DNA from: Limnoperna fortunei
Lineage: Eukaryota > Mollusca > Bivalvia > Mytilida > Modiolidae
Length of the DNA: 64,000 nt
Direction: 5' to 3'
NCBI GenBank assembly: GCA_944474755.1
Contig: OX104124.1
Span: 4,552,437-4,616,436 of the forward strand
The notes under the pieces are model-generated. The model searched no databases. It was not told the DNA's origin and was given only the letters and a program-made list of their open reading frames with translations. How positions within the stretch are numbered: position 1 is the first letter of the stretch; each line of letters opens with the position of its first letter. Position numbers and translations under genes: made by a program. Positions 57,201 to 63,005 of this stretch are shown piece after piece.

Positions 57201-58967
57201 AATTTCTCATTTTTTTTAAAGAAACAGCAAAACAGTATAATAAATTCGCAAGGGTATTTTAATGAGTGTTTTCAAATAAGCATTGTGGTTTTTATATGTT
57301 CGTCTAAGCTGTGAGAAAACTGCCAAATTTTGAAACAGGTAAGAATTCAGATAACATAATACAAATAAAATTATTATTAAAACGTACAGTAGCTTTATGA
57401 CTGTATCAGGAAAACTTTTTATTATTGAAAATGATAATGTTATTAAAAAACATAAGACTATAATATTGTATTAGAATAAAAACTTATATAATGAAGGAAA
57501 TTTTAAGACTTAAATAAAAAAGTAAAATATTTATATCAATAAAACATTAAGTGAAAAACTTTACTCATTTAGATGATACGCATTAGCTATAATAGGAATG
57601 GAAACTTTAAATGAAAAATTAGCAGATATTTAACTAAATATGCTAAATATAACTGTTCCCTCAAATTAAAAAAATAGGATTTATACATGAAAAATGCACA
57701 CAAAAAGGATATACTAGTTTTGGTTCCTATTTAAAAAAAAACGTTATTGGCATTACAAAAACGCAAAAAAAATGGCTATCTGTTTGAATAAGACATTATA
57801 ATTTTAAAACTGTAAATTCAACCAATGCTGCAATGGCCTTAGAAACCATTTTGAAAGCGTCAGTTTTGAAGAATATATTATAGGTAAATAAATTTTAATA
57901 GTCATGTAAGAAGGCCACTAGCTACTCTTTTAAAAAATACATCCATAATAATGCTTGACAATTTTTTTTTAGGGAAGATATCTGTAAAATAAAGTCCCAC
58001 AGCTATATTTTCCAATATGCAGTGTGAAAATGAATACGTCCTAACTGTTTGGAAAGATTACTTTTGGGGCAATCCTATAAATGATACATGCATGTTGATG
58101 TTCTGCTTATATGATCAGTTGTCGTTGATGTTATACATATAAACATGATGTACTTGCTGATGTTAAGAAAATACAGTATTTAAAATATTGAACTGTAAGC
58201 TATGTTGCAGAACAATATCATTTTCCAAATAAAATGATATTTTGGACTCCTTCAAACTGTTGTAACATTTTTGTATTCTTGACGGATTTTCAATCTGATT
58301 TTGTATTGACCTCGTTATGTTGAGCTTCGTAGTTTTATGTATTAGTACACATTTTGATTGAATCCCTATCCATAGTAGACGATCTACCTTAACCACTCAG
58401 CATTATAGCCTTTACTAAATAGTTTAAACATGTTGGTTTTTATGTTTCAAAACAATGCAAATGTTTCTTCAATGATGGAAATTATATAAATGTTCATTTC
58501 TTTCACTGGCTGACTTGATTTGTAGTATGGAAGTCAACATCATAAAAATGTGTATTCACTTTCACTGATACAGTTTACTACTACTGATATTGATTAATAT
58601 GTACTGATCTAATAATTTCTAAACCGTAAACAAATAATGAACATTTCACCATTAATAAAACAAGCAATAAGATGCCCTAGGGCATATACTGAACAGGGCC
58701 TATAATTTAACTTTTGGGGGACCCAAATCTTCATTGGATTATAGTTATAGAGTTAGGGTTGTTAGGGTAGGGTTAGGGTTAGGGTAGGTTAAGTGTAGTG
58801 TTATTCGTTTACTAAAACTAATTAAAAATAAGTGGAAATAATATCTCTACTATTATAAATTAAATTAACTATTAGTAATATGTTGTAAAACTTACAGAAT
58901 TGTCAGATTATGAAGTCCAAGAAATGCGTCTTTGCCAATAGAAGTAATTCTGTTAGAGGACAAATAC
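28551..58967 (-). CDS. Gene span: single-pass LRR membrane receptor, 3' part (5' part outside window)
   Basis: Eight candidate exons on the minus strand make a type I membrane protein: last LRR, LRR C-terminal cap, Ser/Thr-rich stalk, transmembrane helix and a 60-residue tail. Splice phases agree for every junction except cap to stalk. All stalk and TM exons are phase 1-1. The LRR exon is phase 2-2, and its end 'LHNLTIL' joins the cap start 'NLYGNPLTCDC' exactly as canonical LRR-cap junctions do. The first intron seen is 21.8 kb and full of mobile elements. In transmembrane LRR families the ectodomain binds ligand or partner at the cell surface. Here the ligand is unknown. The tail has three Y-x-x-I motifs, suggesting tyrosine-based signalling or endocytosis. 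The family is not recognised beyond 'LRR transmembrane protein'. Confidence 0.75.
28690..30105. other. Intron sequence, no feature seen
   Basis: Left part of the intron between the tail exon and the juxtamembrane exon. AT-rich, without a recognisable repeat. Confidence 0.4.
30106..30225. repeat. (ATCT)n microsatellite followed by (TA)n
   Basis: About 24 ATCT units at 30106-30201, then a TA run to 30225, inside an intron. The ORF across it ('LSIYLSIY' repeated) is an artefact. Confidence 0.97.
30490..30526 (-). CDS. LRR receptor, candidate 37-nt juxtamembrane exon
   Basis: A 37-nt open stretch lies between a weak acceptor ('ctataaactag') and a strong donor (AAA|gtaagc). Its phases, 1 in and 2 out, are exactly what is needed to join the transmembrane exon to the tail exon, which otherwise are out of frame. 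It encodes 'DDYFYICNDNSLK' including the split codons, adding a Y-F-Y-I motif of the same kind as the two in the next exon. The evidence is phase, donor and composition. The pyrimidine tract is poor, so it remains a candidate. Confidence 0.5.
30593..30853 (+). mobile_element. tRNA-derived SINE, nearly complete, in intron
   Basis: The head has 'cctcggtagccgggggttaa', the B-box is GGTTCGATTCTC, the body has 'gactccatctcaaggaca' and 'ggattggcagttttcc', and the tail has 'ctggacgccatgatatagct' and 'aaagtggcgtttaatgcc', ending CAAACAACAAAC. It is antisense to the host gene. Confidence 0.9.
31009..31131 (-). CDS. LRR receptor, transmembrane exon
   Basis: A 123-nt exon, acceptor 'aaatatttatag', donor AAAG|gtatgc, phase 1 in and 1 out. 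It encodes a short Lys/Thr/Pro repeat ('TKPETKPGS'), then a single hydrophobic helix of about 22 residues ('LGLIAALVVVFVVIMAVSMY'), then the basic stop-transfer 'IKHK'. The charge pattern gives an outside N-terminus and a cytoplasmic C-terminus. The first codon is completed by G from the upstream stalk exon. Confidence 0.85.
31467..31529 (-). CDS. LRR receptor, Thr-rich stalk exon, duplicate copy 2
   Basis: A 63-nt exon, acceptor 'cattacataag', donor ACAG|gtctgt, phase 1-1. With the split codon it encodes 'VPMTTPIAATEEATTKTKTE' and one more Thr. Seven or more Thr residues make it a likely O-glycosylated stalk just outside the membrane. It is a duplicate of 34238-34300. Because the phases match, inclusion of both lengthens the stalk by 21 residues without a frame change. 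Confidence 0.8.
31885..32170 (+). pseudogene. RecQ-helicase-like fragment, copy 1
   Basis: The plus-strand frame reads 'LDLHDRLGIKHLKDYKLAAF', which fits the Q-motif entry of RecQ-type helicases (L-G-x-x-x-L-K-x-x-Q-x-x-A). It then degenerates around 'YIACLPL', where a Walker A 'CLPTGYGKS' would be expected. There is no start, no ATP-binding loop and no continuation. It is antisense to the host gene and present in both duplication units. A transposon-borne helicase or processed copy are possible sources. Confidence 0.4.
32760..32850 (-). mobile_element. SINE fragment (body)
   Basis: The complement matches the SINE body: 'ggcaattcttgtcag', 'gacctgcggtagg', 'ggagtacccggagaaaaccc', 'ggggaggaagcc'. 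Both head and tail are missing. Confidence 0.75.
33011..33079 (+). repeat. Short tandem duplication ending in TACTGTGGTTT
   Basis: A segment of about 53 bp ('gaatagtcaattgatatt', 'aatgcatatcagtaaaa', 'atacatactgtggttt') occurs twice in a row just before the element at 33066, duplicating its left tip. Confidence 0.8.
33066..33900. mobile_element. 835-bp element with TACTGTGGTTT termini
   Basis: The left tip TACTGTGGTTT is complemented by AAACCACAGTA at the right end. Near both tips are 'accacgaaatt' and 'gaaccacgaatg' variants, a pattern of a widespread bivalve MITE family ending ACTGTGG with ACCACGAA subterminal repeats. A TA duplication may be included in the tip. It sits between the two segmental-duplication units. 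No ORF. Confidence 0.7.
34238..34300 (-). CDS. LRR receptor, Thr-rich stalk exon, duplicate copy 1
   Basis: A 63-nt exon, acceptor 'cattacataag', donor ACAG|gtctgt, phase 1-1, encoding 'VPMTTSIATTEEATTKTKTE' and Thr. It differs from 31467-31529 by Pro to Ser, Ala to Thr and two silent changes, while both splice sites are kept in both copies. That suggests both exons are still used, although alternative use of one or both would also preserve the frame. Confidence 0.8.
34458..34587 (+). mobile_element. 5'-truncated SINE with 12-bp target duplication
   Basis: The last 130 bp of the SINE ('cctactgcaggtcgggggtt', 'gacgccatgatatagctg', 'aaacatcattcgaacaaa') are flanked by TAAATTCTAGTT at 34446-34457 and 34588-34599. 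The empty site is visible in the paralogous unit 1 near 31695. So the insertion came after the duplication. Confidence 0.92.
34782..34984 (+). pseudogene. RecQ-helicase-like fragment, copy 2
   Basis: Reads 'LDLQDRLGIKYLKDYKWRAF', then 'YIACLPL', then 'AFQIALF'. The first part fits the RecQ-like Q-motif and the last fits the 'S-L-I-F-Q-x-x' stretch right after Walker A, but the P-loop itself is scrambled. It is slightly better preserved than copy 1. No ATPase activity is possible. Confidence 0.42.
35397..35423. repeat. (CA)n microsatellite
   Basis: About 13 CA units, expanded relative to the paralogous position near 32530 where only about five are present. Confidence 0.95.
35996..36061 (-). 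CDS. LRR receptor, Ser/Thr-rich stalk exon
   Basis: A 66-nt exon, acceptor 'ttccatgaaattag', donor ACAG|gtacag, phase 1-1. It reads 'STSKTPTRTSKQVAVKTQAT' plus Thr, strongly Ser/Thr/Lys-rich like the next stalk exons, and its phase suits them. The LRR cap exon upstream ends in phase 2, so a small exon between the two is missing or the cap uses another donor. An internal donor CAG|gtagca at 36024 would give a 38-nt exon with phases 2 to 1, which fixes the frame but uses the less stalk-like frame ('NFNFKNANSDIKA'). Confidence 0.65.
36952..37101 (-). CDS. LRR receptor, LRR C-terminal cap exon
   Basis: A 150-nt exon, acceptor 'gattcttttcag', donor GATAA|gtattg, phase 2 in and 2 out. It encodes 'NLYGNPLTCDCAMEDFQAW', later 'GARCNN' and 'EVEFSNCAD', i.e. 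the LRRCT domain: N-P-L-x-C-D-C with the tryptophan and the two later cysteines in the usual positions (4 Cys, 2 disulfides). It closes the hydrophobic core of an LRR solenoid in extracellular proteins. A stop follows at once if the donor is not used, so a secreted form ending here ('ADKY') is also conceivable. Confidence 0.88.
37640..38325 (-). pseudogene. Penelope-like reverse-transcriptase fragment (minus strand, in intron)
   Basis: The complement reads 'TVGIPMGTNCAPLLADLCLF', then 'FRYIADALSINNAKFDDY' and 'IYPSKLEIKDTTHTLRSA', then 'RFYDKCDEFEFPIVNFPF'. Order and spacing match reverse transcriptases with a GIPMGTN-x-AP motif and YIDD core. The core is YIAD-A here, so catalytic aspartates are lost. 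Frameshifts and stops follow in the remaining 300 bp. Penelope-like is the best guess; another RT clade sharing these motifs is possible. Confidence 0.7.
38326..40462. other. Intron sequence, mostly featureless
   Basis: AT-rich. 'gctgttatctgtttt' recurs several times in 40140-40385, a weak short-period pattern. A tRNA-like block at 39000-39178 is listed separately. Confidence 0.45.
39000..39178 (-). repeat. SINE-like block with a tRNA-type A-box
   Basis: The complement starts 'GTAGCTCAGCCGGAGCTGAA', containing TAGCTCAGCCGG, an exact fit to the Pol III A-box consensus, and continues GC-rich ('cgctggggtgctg'). No clear B-box follows, and the fold is not a tRNA cloverleaf. It differs from the main SINE family. 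Confidence 0.4.
40463..41115. repeat. Tandem duplication, unit A (about 0.65 kb)
   Basis: Shares with unit B, in order: 'agacaa-aaacatacaaatt', 'gagaaaagttctcttggaaa', 'gcgtaaaccttttccaat', 'gactgcctcagtggg', 'aacagctaggatcaaatt', 'gatcaaagtggaataaataa'. Separated from unit B by about 250 bp. Confidence 0.9.
41362..42395. repeat. Tandem duplication, unit B (with SINE insertion)
   Basis: Homologous to 40463-41115. It has an extra segment of about 125 bp near 41690-41815 and is split by a SINE (42072-42329). After the SINE, the homology resumes with 'gatcaaagtggaataaataa'. Confidence 0.9.
42072..42329 (-). mobile_element. Full-length tRNA-derived SINE with 11-bp target duplication
   Basis: Read on the minus strand: A-box region 'ggtggcccagtggtcaaggt', B-box GGTTCGATTCTC, body 'gactccaatcttaattgaca' and 'aggattgccagttttcct', tail 'ctggacgccatgatatagct', 'gaaagtggcgttaaacacc', 'atcaaacaaac'. 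The target duplication CCTTAGAATTG lies at 42061-42071 and 42330-42340. The empty site is present in unit A near 41060. This is the best copy for defining the family. Confidence 0.95.
43646..43803. mobile_element. MITE with GGTTTCATAAAAC ends
   Basis: Starts GGGCCCGGTTTCATAAAAC and ends with GTTTTATGAAAC. Inside, 'aatttgagga' and 'tcctcaa' variants alternate in both orientations. GGCCCGGTTTCATAAA-type ends are widespread in marine invertebrate genomes. Confidence 0.75.
43910..44345 (+). repeat. Dispersed duplication D1, copy 1
   Basis: Homologous to 54695-55260 in the same orientation, from 'atatatagacattcctg' through 'ggaggtgttatgaggtactt', 'cagatactaaacgg', 'tatatgtggattctta' to the reverse-transcriptase motif 'tttatactaccttgccgca'. 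Confidence 0.9.
44268..44570 (+). pseudogene. Penelope-like reverse-transcriptase fragment (plus strand)
   Basis: Reads 'TFDFSTVYTTLPQDKI', then after about 130 bp 'QKIGIPMGTNLAPLFADLF' and 'QYSYKI'. These are the FDFSTLY-T and GIPMGTN-x-AP motifs of the same RT type as 37640-38325 (opposite strand). Frames are broken between motifs. Confidence 0.7.
45708..45910. repeat. Near-perfect hairpin, 98-bp arms, 9-nt loop
   Basis: Left arm 45708-45805 and right arm 45815-45910 are reverse complements with only a few mismatches, e.g. AAATTGGCACCTTGCCAAGA against TCTTGGCAAGGTGCCAATTT. The loop is TAGGCGTTC. TA lies at both ends, so it may be a Tc1/mariner-type foldback MITE. Transcribed within the intron it would form a long stem. 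Confidence 0.92.
46190..46290 (-). mobile_element. Second SINE type, tail fragment
   Basis: The complement ends 'gtaaaaacatcaccaatcaa' plus TCAATCA repeats. This is a tail with ATCA repeats rather than AAAC, so a different SINE family. No head is recognised. Confidence 0.4.
46560..48260. repeat. Dispersed units with GACCTT ... AAGGTCA words
   Basis: A loosely repeated motif group ('gtgaccttcacctttaacct', 'caaggtcaaatgtcat', 'agggtct', then 'aataacttataact') recurs near 46570, 46790, 47060, 47925 and 48165, and again at 55525 and 55785. Each is followed by 'gagataact' and 'tttacaaggc-aacatttt'. It resembles an ancient interspersed repeat with several hundred bp between units. Confidence 0.6.
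47680..49190 (+). repeat. Dispersed duplication D2, copy 1
   Basis: Homologous to 55300-56775: 'acaggatatagcttt', 'ggcattctaaa', 'agcacgtaaccttg', 'cgttaacacgtgatcg', 'caataaagaggacaacaat', 'aaaaccatattgttcagga'. D1 and D2 are adjacent in the 55 kb copy but about 3.3 kb apart here. Confidence 0.9.
49202..49622. mobile_element. GC-rich TTAA-flanked element with GCGGTA/ACGCGG motifs
   Basis: The left tip GGCCCGGTCACACATCCC follows TTAA (49198-49201). The right side ends '...ggccgcgg' before TTAA (49623-49626). The interior is dense in ACGCGGTA, GACGCG, CCGCG and GTACACG in both orientations, like the element at 19999-20693 whose tip (GCCCCAGTCACAT) is similar. The right terminal repeat is poorly matched. 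Confidence 0.6.
50140..50520 (+). pseudogene. Penelope-like reverse-transcriptase 3' fragment
   Basis: Contains 'VNFPFF' followed in shifting frames by 'PSAPVYGAYISQL' and 'KNSMDGC', parallel to the end of 37640-38325 (there 'IVNFPFIDSN'). At DNA level 'gtcaacttcccgttc-tcgata' and 'gtacatttcacaactta' are shared between the two, in opposite orientation. All frames are broken. Confidence 0.6.
50617..51300 (+). repeat. Tandem duplication, unit 1
   Basis: Shares with 51770-52362: 'tttccttgctattttt', 'acaagttgcaatacaata', 'atgaagtcgcaaactcact', 'caccgacgaattcctc', 'aatctaacatttgacggatt' and 'taagatctttaag'. It carries about 120 extra bp in its middle. It follows the RT fragment and may be that element's downstream sequence. 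Confidence 0.88.
51770..52362 (+). repeat. Tandem duplication, unit 2
   Basis: Second copy of 50617-51300, offset by about 1.15 kb. A (TA)n run of about 10 units interrupts it near 52301. The overlapping ORFs on both strands here have no recognisable domain. Confidence 0.88.
52485..52731 (+). repeat. Large inverted repeat, left arm
   Basis: About 247 bp, from 'actgaatatattgcaattgt' to 'cattatgttttca', matched in reverse complement by 53820-54054 with small indels (roughly nine in ten bases by eye). Confidence 0.9.
53820..54054 (-). repeat. Large inverted repeat, right arm
   Basis: Reverse complement of 52485-52731. The 1.09 kb between the arms has only a short ORF (52977-53165) without motifs. 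It could be a long-TIR element or an inverted duplication. Confidence 0.9.
54695..55275 (+). repeat. Dispersed duplication D1, copy 2
   Basis: Copy of 43910-44345 with an extra segment of about 150 bp (around 54870-55020). It ends in the RT motif 'FDLSTLYTTLPHDKI' at 55197-55243, then runs on to 'KFRLKEIIRS', and is directly followed by D2. Confidence 0.9.
55300..56775 (+). repeat. Dispersed duplication D2, copy 2
   Basis: Copy of 47680-49190. Ends near 'aaggttttgtc'. No gene content is visible in either copy. Confidence 0.9.
56776..58349. other. Intron sequence, no feature seen
   Basis: Strongly AT-rich with many homopolymer runs. No repeat partner or exon was found. Confidence 0.45.
58350..58403 (-). 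mobile_element. SINE head fragment
   Basis: The complement has 'tgagtggttaaggtagatcg' followed by 'tctactatgg', the start of the main SINE family. The rest is lost. Confidence 0.6.
58752..58790 (+). repeat. Short interstitial telomere-like tract
   Basis: Imperfect run of GTTAGGG/TTAGGG units (six in 39 bp, with two one-base or two-base indels), the metazoan telomere word, 100 bp from the LRR exon. Confidence 0.85.
58896..58967 (-). CDS. LRR receptor, 72-nt LRR exon
   Basis: Acceptor 'tatctttacag', donor ATTCT|gtaagt, phase 2-2, exactly 24 codons. It encodes 'YLSSNRITSIGKDAFLGLHN' then 'LTI' with Leu split across both junctions. This is one extracellular-type LRR (L-x-L-x-x-N-x-I-x-x-I-x-x-x-x-F-x-x-L-x-x-L). 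One-repeat-per-exon architecture with phase 2 is typical of LRR receptor genes. Joined to the cap exon it gives 'LHNLTILNLYGNPLTCDC', a textbook final-repeat-to-cap junction. Upstream LRR exons were searched for to the window end and not found. Confidence 0.88.
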
Positions 58968-60151
58968 CTGTAAAGATACAAAGCAATTTTAATAACTTTT
59001 AAATGTTCCGACGAACTGGTAATGTCATTCAAAGAAATATAAGTGGACTTTTCTTATGGTTAAGTAGTAAAGCATAATAGTGACGTTATAAGAAATCTTC
59101 TAGCCCGATAATTTCTGAACAACATAATTTGTGAGGTTTTTTTAGGATAAAGACAATGCGTACCAATACTGTCCATGACTGCTGTGTTATAAAGTTGAAC
59201 TGGACGTATACGACGATCGTGACGTCTTGTGGACATGCGCTTATGTGAAAACCAGCTACATGTTCTGTTCGAAACTGTTGTTTTATAGAGGTTGGTACTA
59301 ACCCTTAGAGGGCAATCAAATATCAGACATTAGCACGAATAATGTTAATAAAAGTTATGCATTTAATTTTATTGAAATTGGTGCGTACAGTTCAATTGAT
59401 TTGCATGCCTTTTACCGATGGAGAATACAACCTGCTATAATATCACGGTTGATTGAATTATGTTAATCAAGCATTTGTTAGACGTGGCATAAAGATTGCT
59501 AGATGTAAAGTTTGAATACATTTGACAACAAGATAAACGTCTATGGAATCGTTTTTTGTAGAAAACCATAAATGTCTAATTAACGACAGCTTTTATATTC
59601 AAATCAACGGCATTGCAATTGGACCAAACATTTGAAGTAAACAACGAATGGTTTTGTCTAGGAGAATGAGCAGGAAGAGGTAAATTATTTAAGAGCACTC
59701 ACAAAGGCTGTTTTGGAGATATTCAACCGTTTTATGCAAACAAAATAAAACTAGAATTATCTACACGCAAGACTCGTTATTATATCTGTAACAGTTTAAA
59801 GAGTTGATAATTAGATATTATCTTTTCTTAATATATAACTGTTTTGTAAGAAATGTGATTTCTGTAATAAAGGCTTTACGATATATCCGCCCATTGTTGC
59901 CAGGGGGATTTGTTTGGAAAAGATGCTGATATTAACAAACTGAAACATTTAATAAAGTGAATTTGAGAAGGAAATGTTGTAAGGGCTTTACAGTGACATT
60001 CCTAGCGATAAAATATTAAAACAATGTGTGTACATTATTTTATCGTAAGAACAAGAAAAAAAAGAAACAAAGGCTGATCATGTTTACGTTTTTCACTCTT
60101 TAAGGTTATGGAAGTGTTAGAATCGAAATGTTACACCATCACTTAAGACTA
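58968..60151. other. Upstream intron or flank, no exon seen
   Basis: No further phase-2 LRR-like exon with splice sites could be found here on the minus strand. Confidence 0.45.
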
Positions 60152-60350
60152 GTGTCCTCGTCGGCCGATTGGTTAAGGTAGTTCGTCTACTATTGATCAC
60201 TTGCTCCCTTCACCACTAAAGTTGCGGGTTCAAGTCTCACTGCGGGCAGGTTGCGTTCGACTCAAATCCCGATTGTAAAGGATTGCTAGTTTTCATACCA
60301 AAGATTGGAGGTTTTCTATGGGTACTCCATTCAAACAAGAAAACACACAA
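60152..60350 (+). mobile_element. tRNA-derived SINE with internal deletion
   Basis: Good A-box ('cggccgattggttaagg') and B-box ('gggttcaagtctcac'), body 'aaaggattgctagttttc'. It then jumps from 'gggtactcc' to 'attcaaacaagaaaacac', so about 70 bp of the tail is missing. Confidence 0.85.
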
Positions 60351-61759
60351 ATCATTCTAGATAAAAAAAAATGAATATCATCTGGAAAGAATAAATCACT
60401 TCATATATTTAGAATACTTGTTTAATTTAGCAAATGAGTACAACATTTTATTATGTGTGCGCAAACGTTTGCCTGTTATCCCTTTTCTAAGGAGCCCTCA
60501 AAAACAGTCATTTATGACGCTCAATAAAGTATTTTTTAACTTCTAACCTCCGGAATGTGTGTACTGCTTTTCATAAACTTACTGAAACTATTTCGTCATT
60601 GATCAATTTATACAAGAGTAAATATTGACACATACTCTGTCTCAATATGTTCCGATCACCCGCTCTATTCCCAAAGGGTATATAAAAACCTTTATTTTAA
60701 TAACAGCTCTGAAAAGATTCAAATGTAATTGCTTATGATTATGAAAATTATGATAATCGTATATAACATACCGAATATTGATGAAGTAGTATAAACGCAT
60801 AACAAAAGTTGATCTAAAGATTAAAACAGTTATAATTAAAATGCGCTGTATTATTCAAACTGGAAAAATATAGGGGTTAAAATAATGGTAGTTGCACACT
60901 ATGAAAATCTGTACAGATAGTGTATATGCACAATTGATAAATTAATTATAGCCTAATATTTTTGGTGAAGTATCATAAACAAAACATGTAATATGTATGT
61001 TATTTACACGAAATTATTGAGTTTAACATACATCGGACAAAATGTTTACAAAGCTTAGGCAAATTATTTCTATTTTAATGAGGTTTTACGTCAATTTAGA
61101 GCAAATGATTCTATTTACGAAAACGCCCGAGTACCTTGAAAATGCATACACGTGTGAGGAGAGGACAACGTTGGACTTGAGCACGCGAAGTGACCTCAGG
61201 TTGTGGCATGAACTCCGGTTATAGATAGTGGATAACAAACTTGCTATATTAGCTTTTCCCGCAACGAGGGGAAACGCTTTAGTACAATATGCTTGGAATA
61301 ATTTCCTTATGGATTGTTTTAACAGTCATGTATCTAAAAGTCCAATAGACTATCGTTACACTCATGGAAGATTAAAAAAAAAAAATTTTTGCAGGCGTAA
61401 GTATGCACTCGTACCCTTTGAAAGAAATACACACATTTAAGTGAAATTTACTTTGCAAATCATAAATGCGCTTTTAGAAATGAAAATTAACAAAACAAAA
61501 TTAAAATGTAAACCTAGAAATTAGCACTCGCAATAATCAATATTACCAGAAGTAAAACATGTTGTCATTTTACAAATCTTATTAGATAATTGACCTTCGT
61601 GTCTTGAAGTACTTAATATGCGATTAATATGACTTAAGATATTAATTCTCTTTAAACAGCATTAAACTTTAATAAAAAGTATTAGGTACCAGGTATTAGT
61701 TGTGTATCTATGGTAATTTATTATTAAATCATTTTATTGAATAAACAAAAGTATAAGTT

Positions 61760-61930
61760 AACGATTTTTCGTTCGTACATCGTCCGTCTAGCTTTGTACA
61801 ACGTCCGTGCATCGTGAGTATATCGTTCGTATATGTTACAGAATAACGTATGCCATATCGTTAATCATTTTCTCCAGCGTGCATCGTATGGTGGAACGTT
61901 TGTTCTATCGTTCATCGTATGCTTTATGGA
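61760..61930. repeat. Island of CGTTCGTA/ATCGTCCGT motifs
   Basis: About 170 bp dense in CGTTCGT, ATCGTCC, CGTGCATCG and TATCGTT. It is the same style as the other islands, mostly in one orientation. No termini recognised. Confidence 0.5.
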
Positions 61931-61993
61931 ATATTGCATTACACAGAATCTAATTTTTGTTTACATTATATGAACTGTAATGTAGTCGTCAGT

Positions 61994-61996
<3 letters not shown>

Positions 61997-62054
<58 letters not shown>

Positions 62055-62103
62055 ATAGATAAATAAATAAATAAATAAATAAATAGTAAAAAATAAATAA
62101 CTA
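61997..62103. repeat. (AAAT)n microsatellite
   Basis: About 25 AAAT/AATA units with a few single-base variants, followed by A-rich sequence. Confidence 0.97.
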
Positions 62104-62806
62104 AATAATAAAAAAATAAAAAAAATAATTAAAATTCTTTAAAGTCGATACGAATACAGGGGAACGTTGTATTTACAGTCGATATGGTTAATAAGAAAAG
62201 AACCCCCTACATATAAGTGATGAGCTGTTTAACCGAGTCAATTTAGGTAAAGTTTCTATATGCTCTTAAATGATACAAGTAATAAACAAGTACACTGAGC
62301 AGGAGATATGATACCGTTTTTTTTAAATTAAATACATGCATTGATAAATTATGAATAAAATATTTATAGAAGAGGCTACAGATAAAAAAAAGAGTAACCG
62401 ATACTCTTGTGCTACAGTAATGTAGTTCCGCCGAGATAAAACAATTTTCAAAGAAGTTACATGTACATTAATTTAGCTTTTGTGAGTAATTGCATGTACG
62501 AGACGCTCCTATTTCAAATTAATTGTATACCTTTTTTATAAGTTATATTTGATTTTTATCTGCCCAATGAATGAGCATTTGTACATATATGTAGGAACGT
62601 TGGTTTTGCATACGTATATTATGTTTGTTAAAAAATAAGGATTTTTGTTCATAAGTACCTATGTTACTTTTAATTAAACGACAACTTAATGTATTAATTC
62701 GAACTTCGAATATGACCGTTTGCATTCGAATTGATATAAAATAATGACATTTATCCACTATTTTTTTACTCGTATGTCTAATAACATTTCATCACAACGA
62801 TGACAT

Positions 62807-63005
62807 ATTTATTATATAGATCAAAATTGTTTTCGTAAAATTTTAATGCTCAATCCTAAATTTTATGAACGCGGATGAATATCTGTATAGTACAAAATTT
62901 TGGCGAGAAAAACACAGAGAGTGAAAATAAACGATAGTTTTCACAAAAGTCATGTGATTTACCGTGATTTCTGCCACTCGGAAAATTCGATATTTCATCT
63001 CTATC
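62807..63005 (-). repeat. Dispersed repeat R1, copy 2
   Basis: Reverse-orientation copy of 19395-19599, from 'atttattatatagatcaaaa' to 'cgatatttcatctctatc'. The copies share 'tttaccgtgatttctg' and 'gcggatgaatatctgtatag'. Confidence 0.88.
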
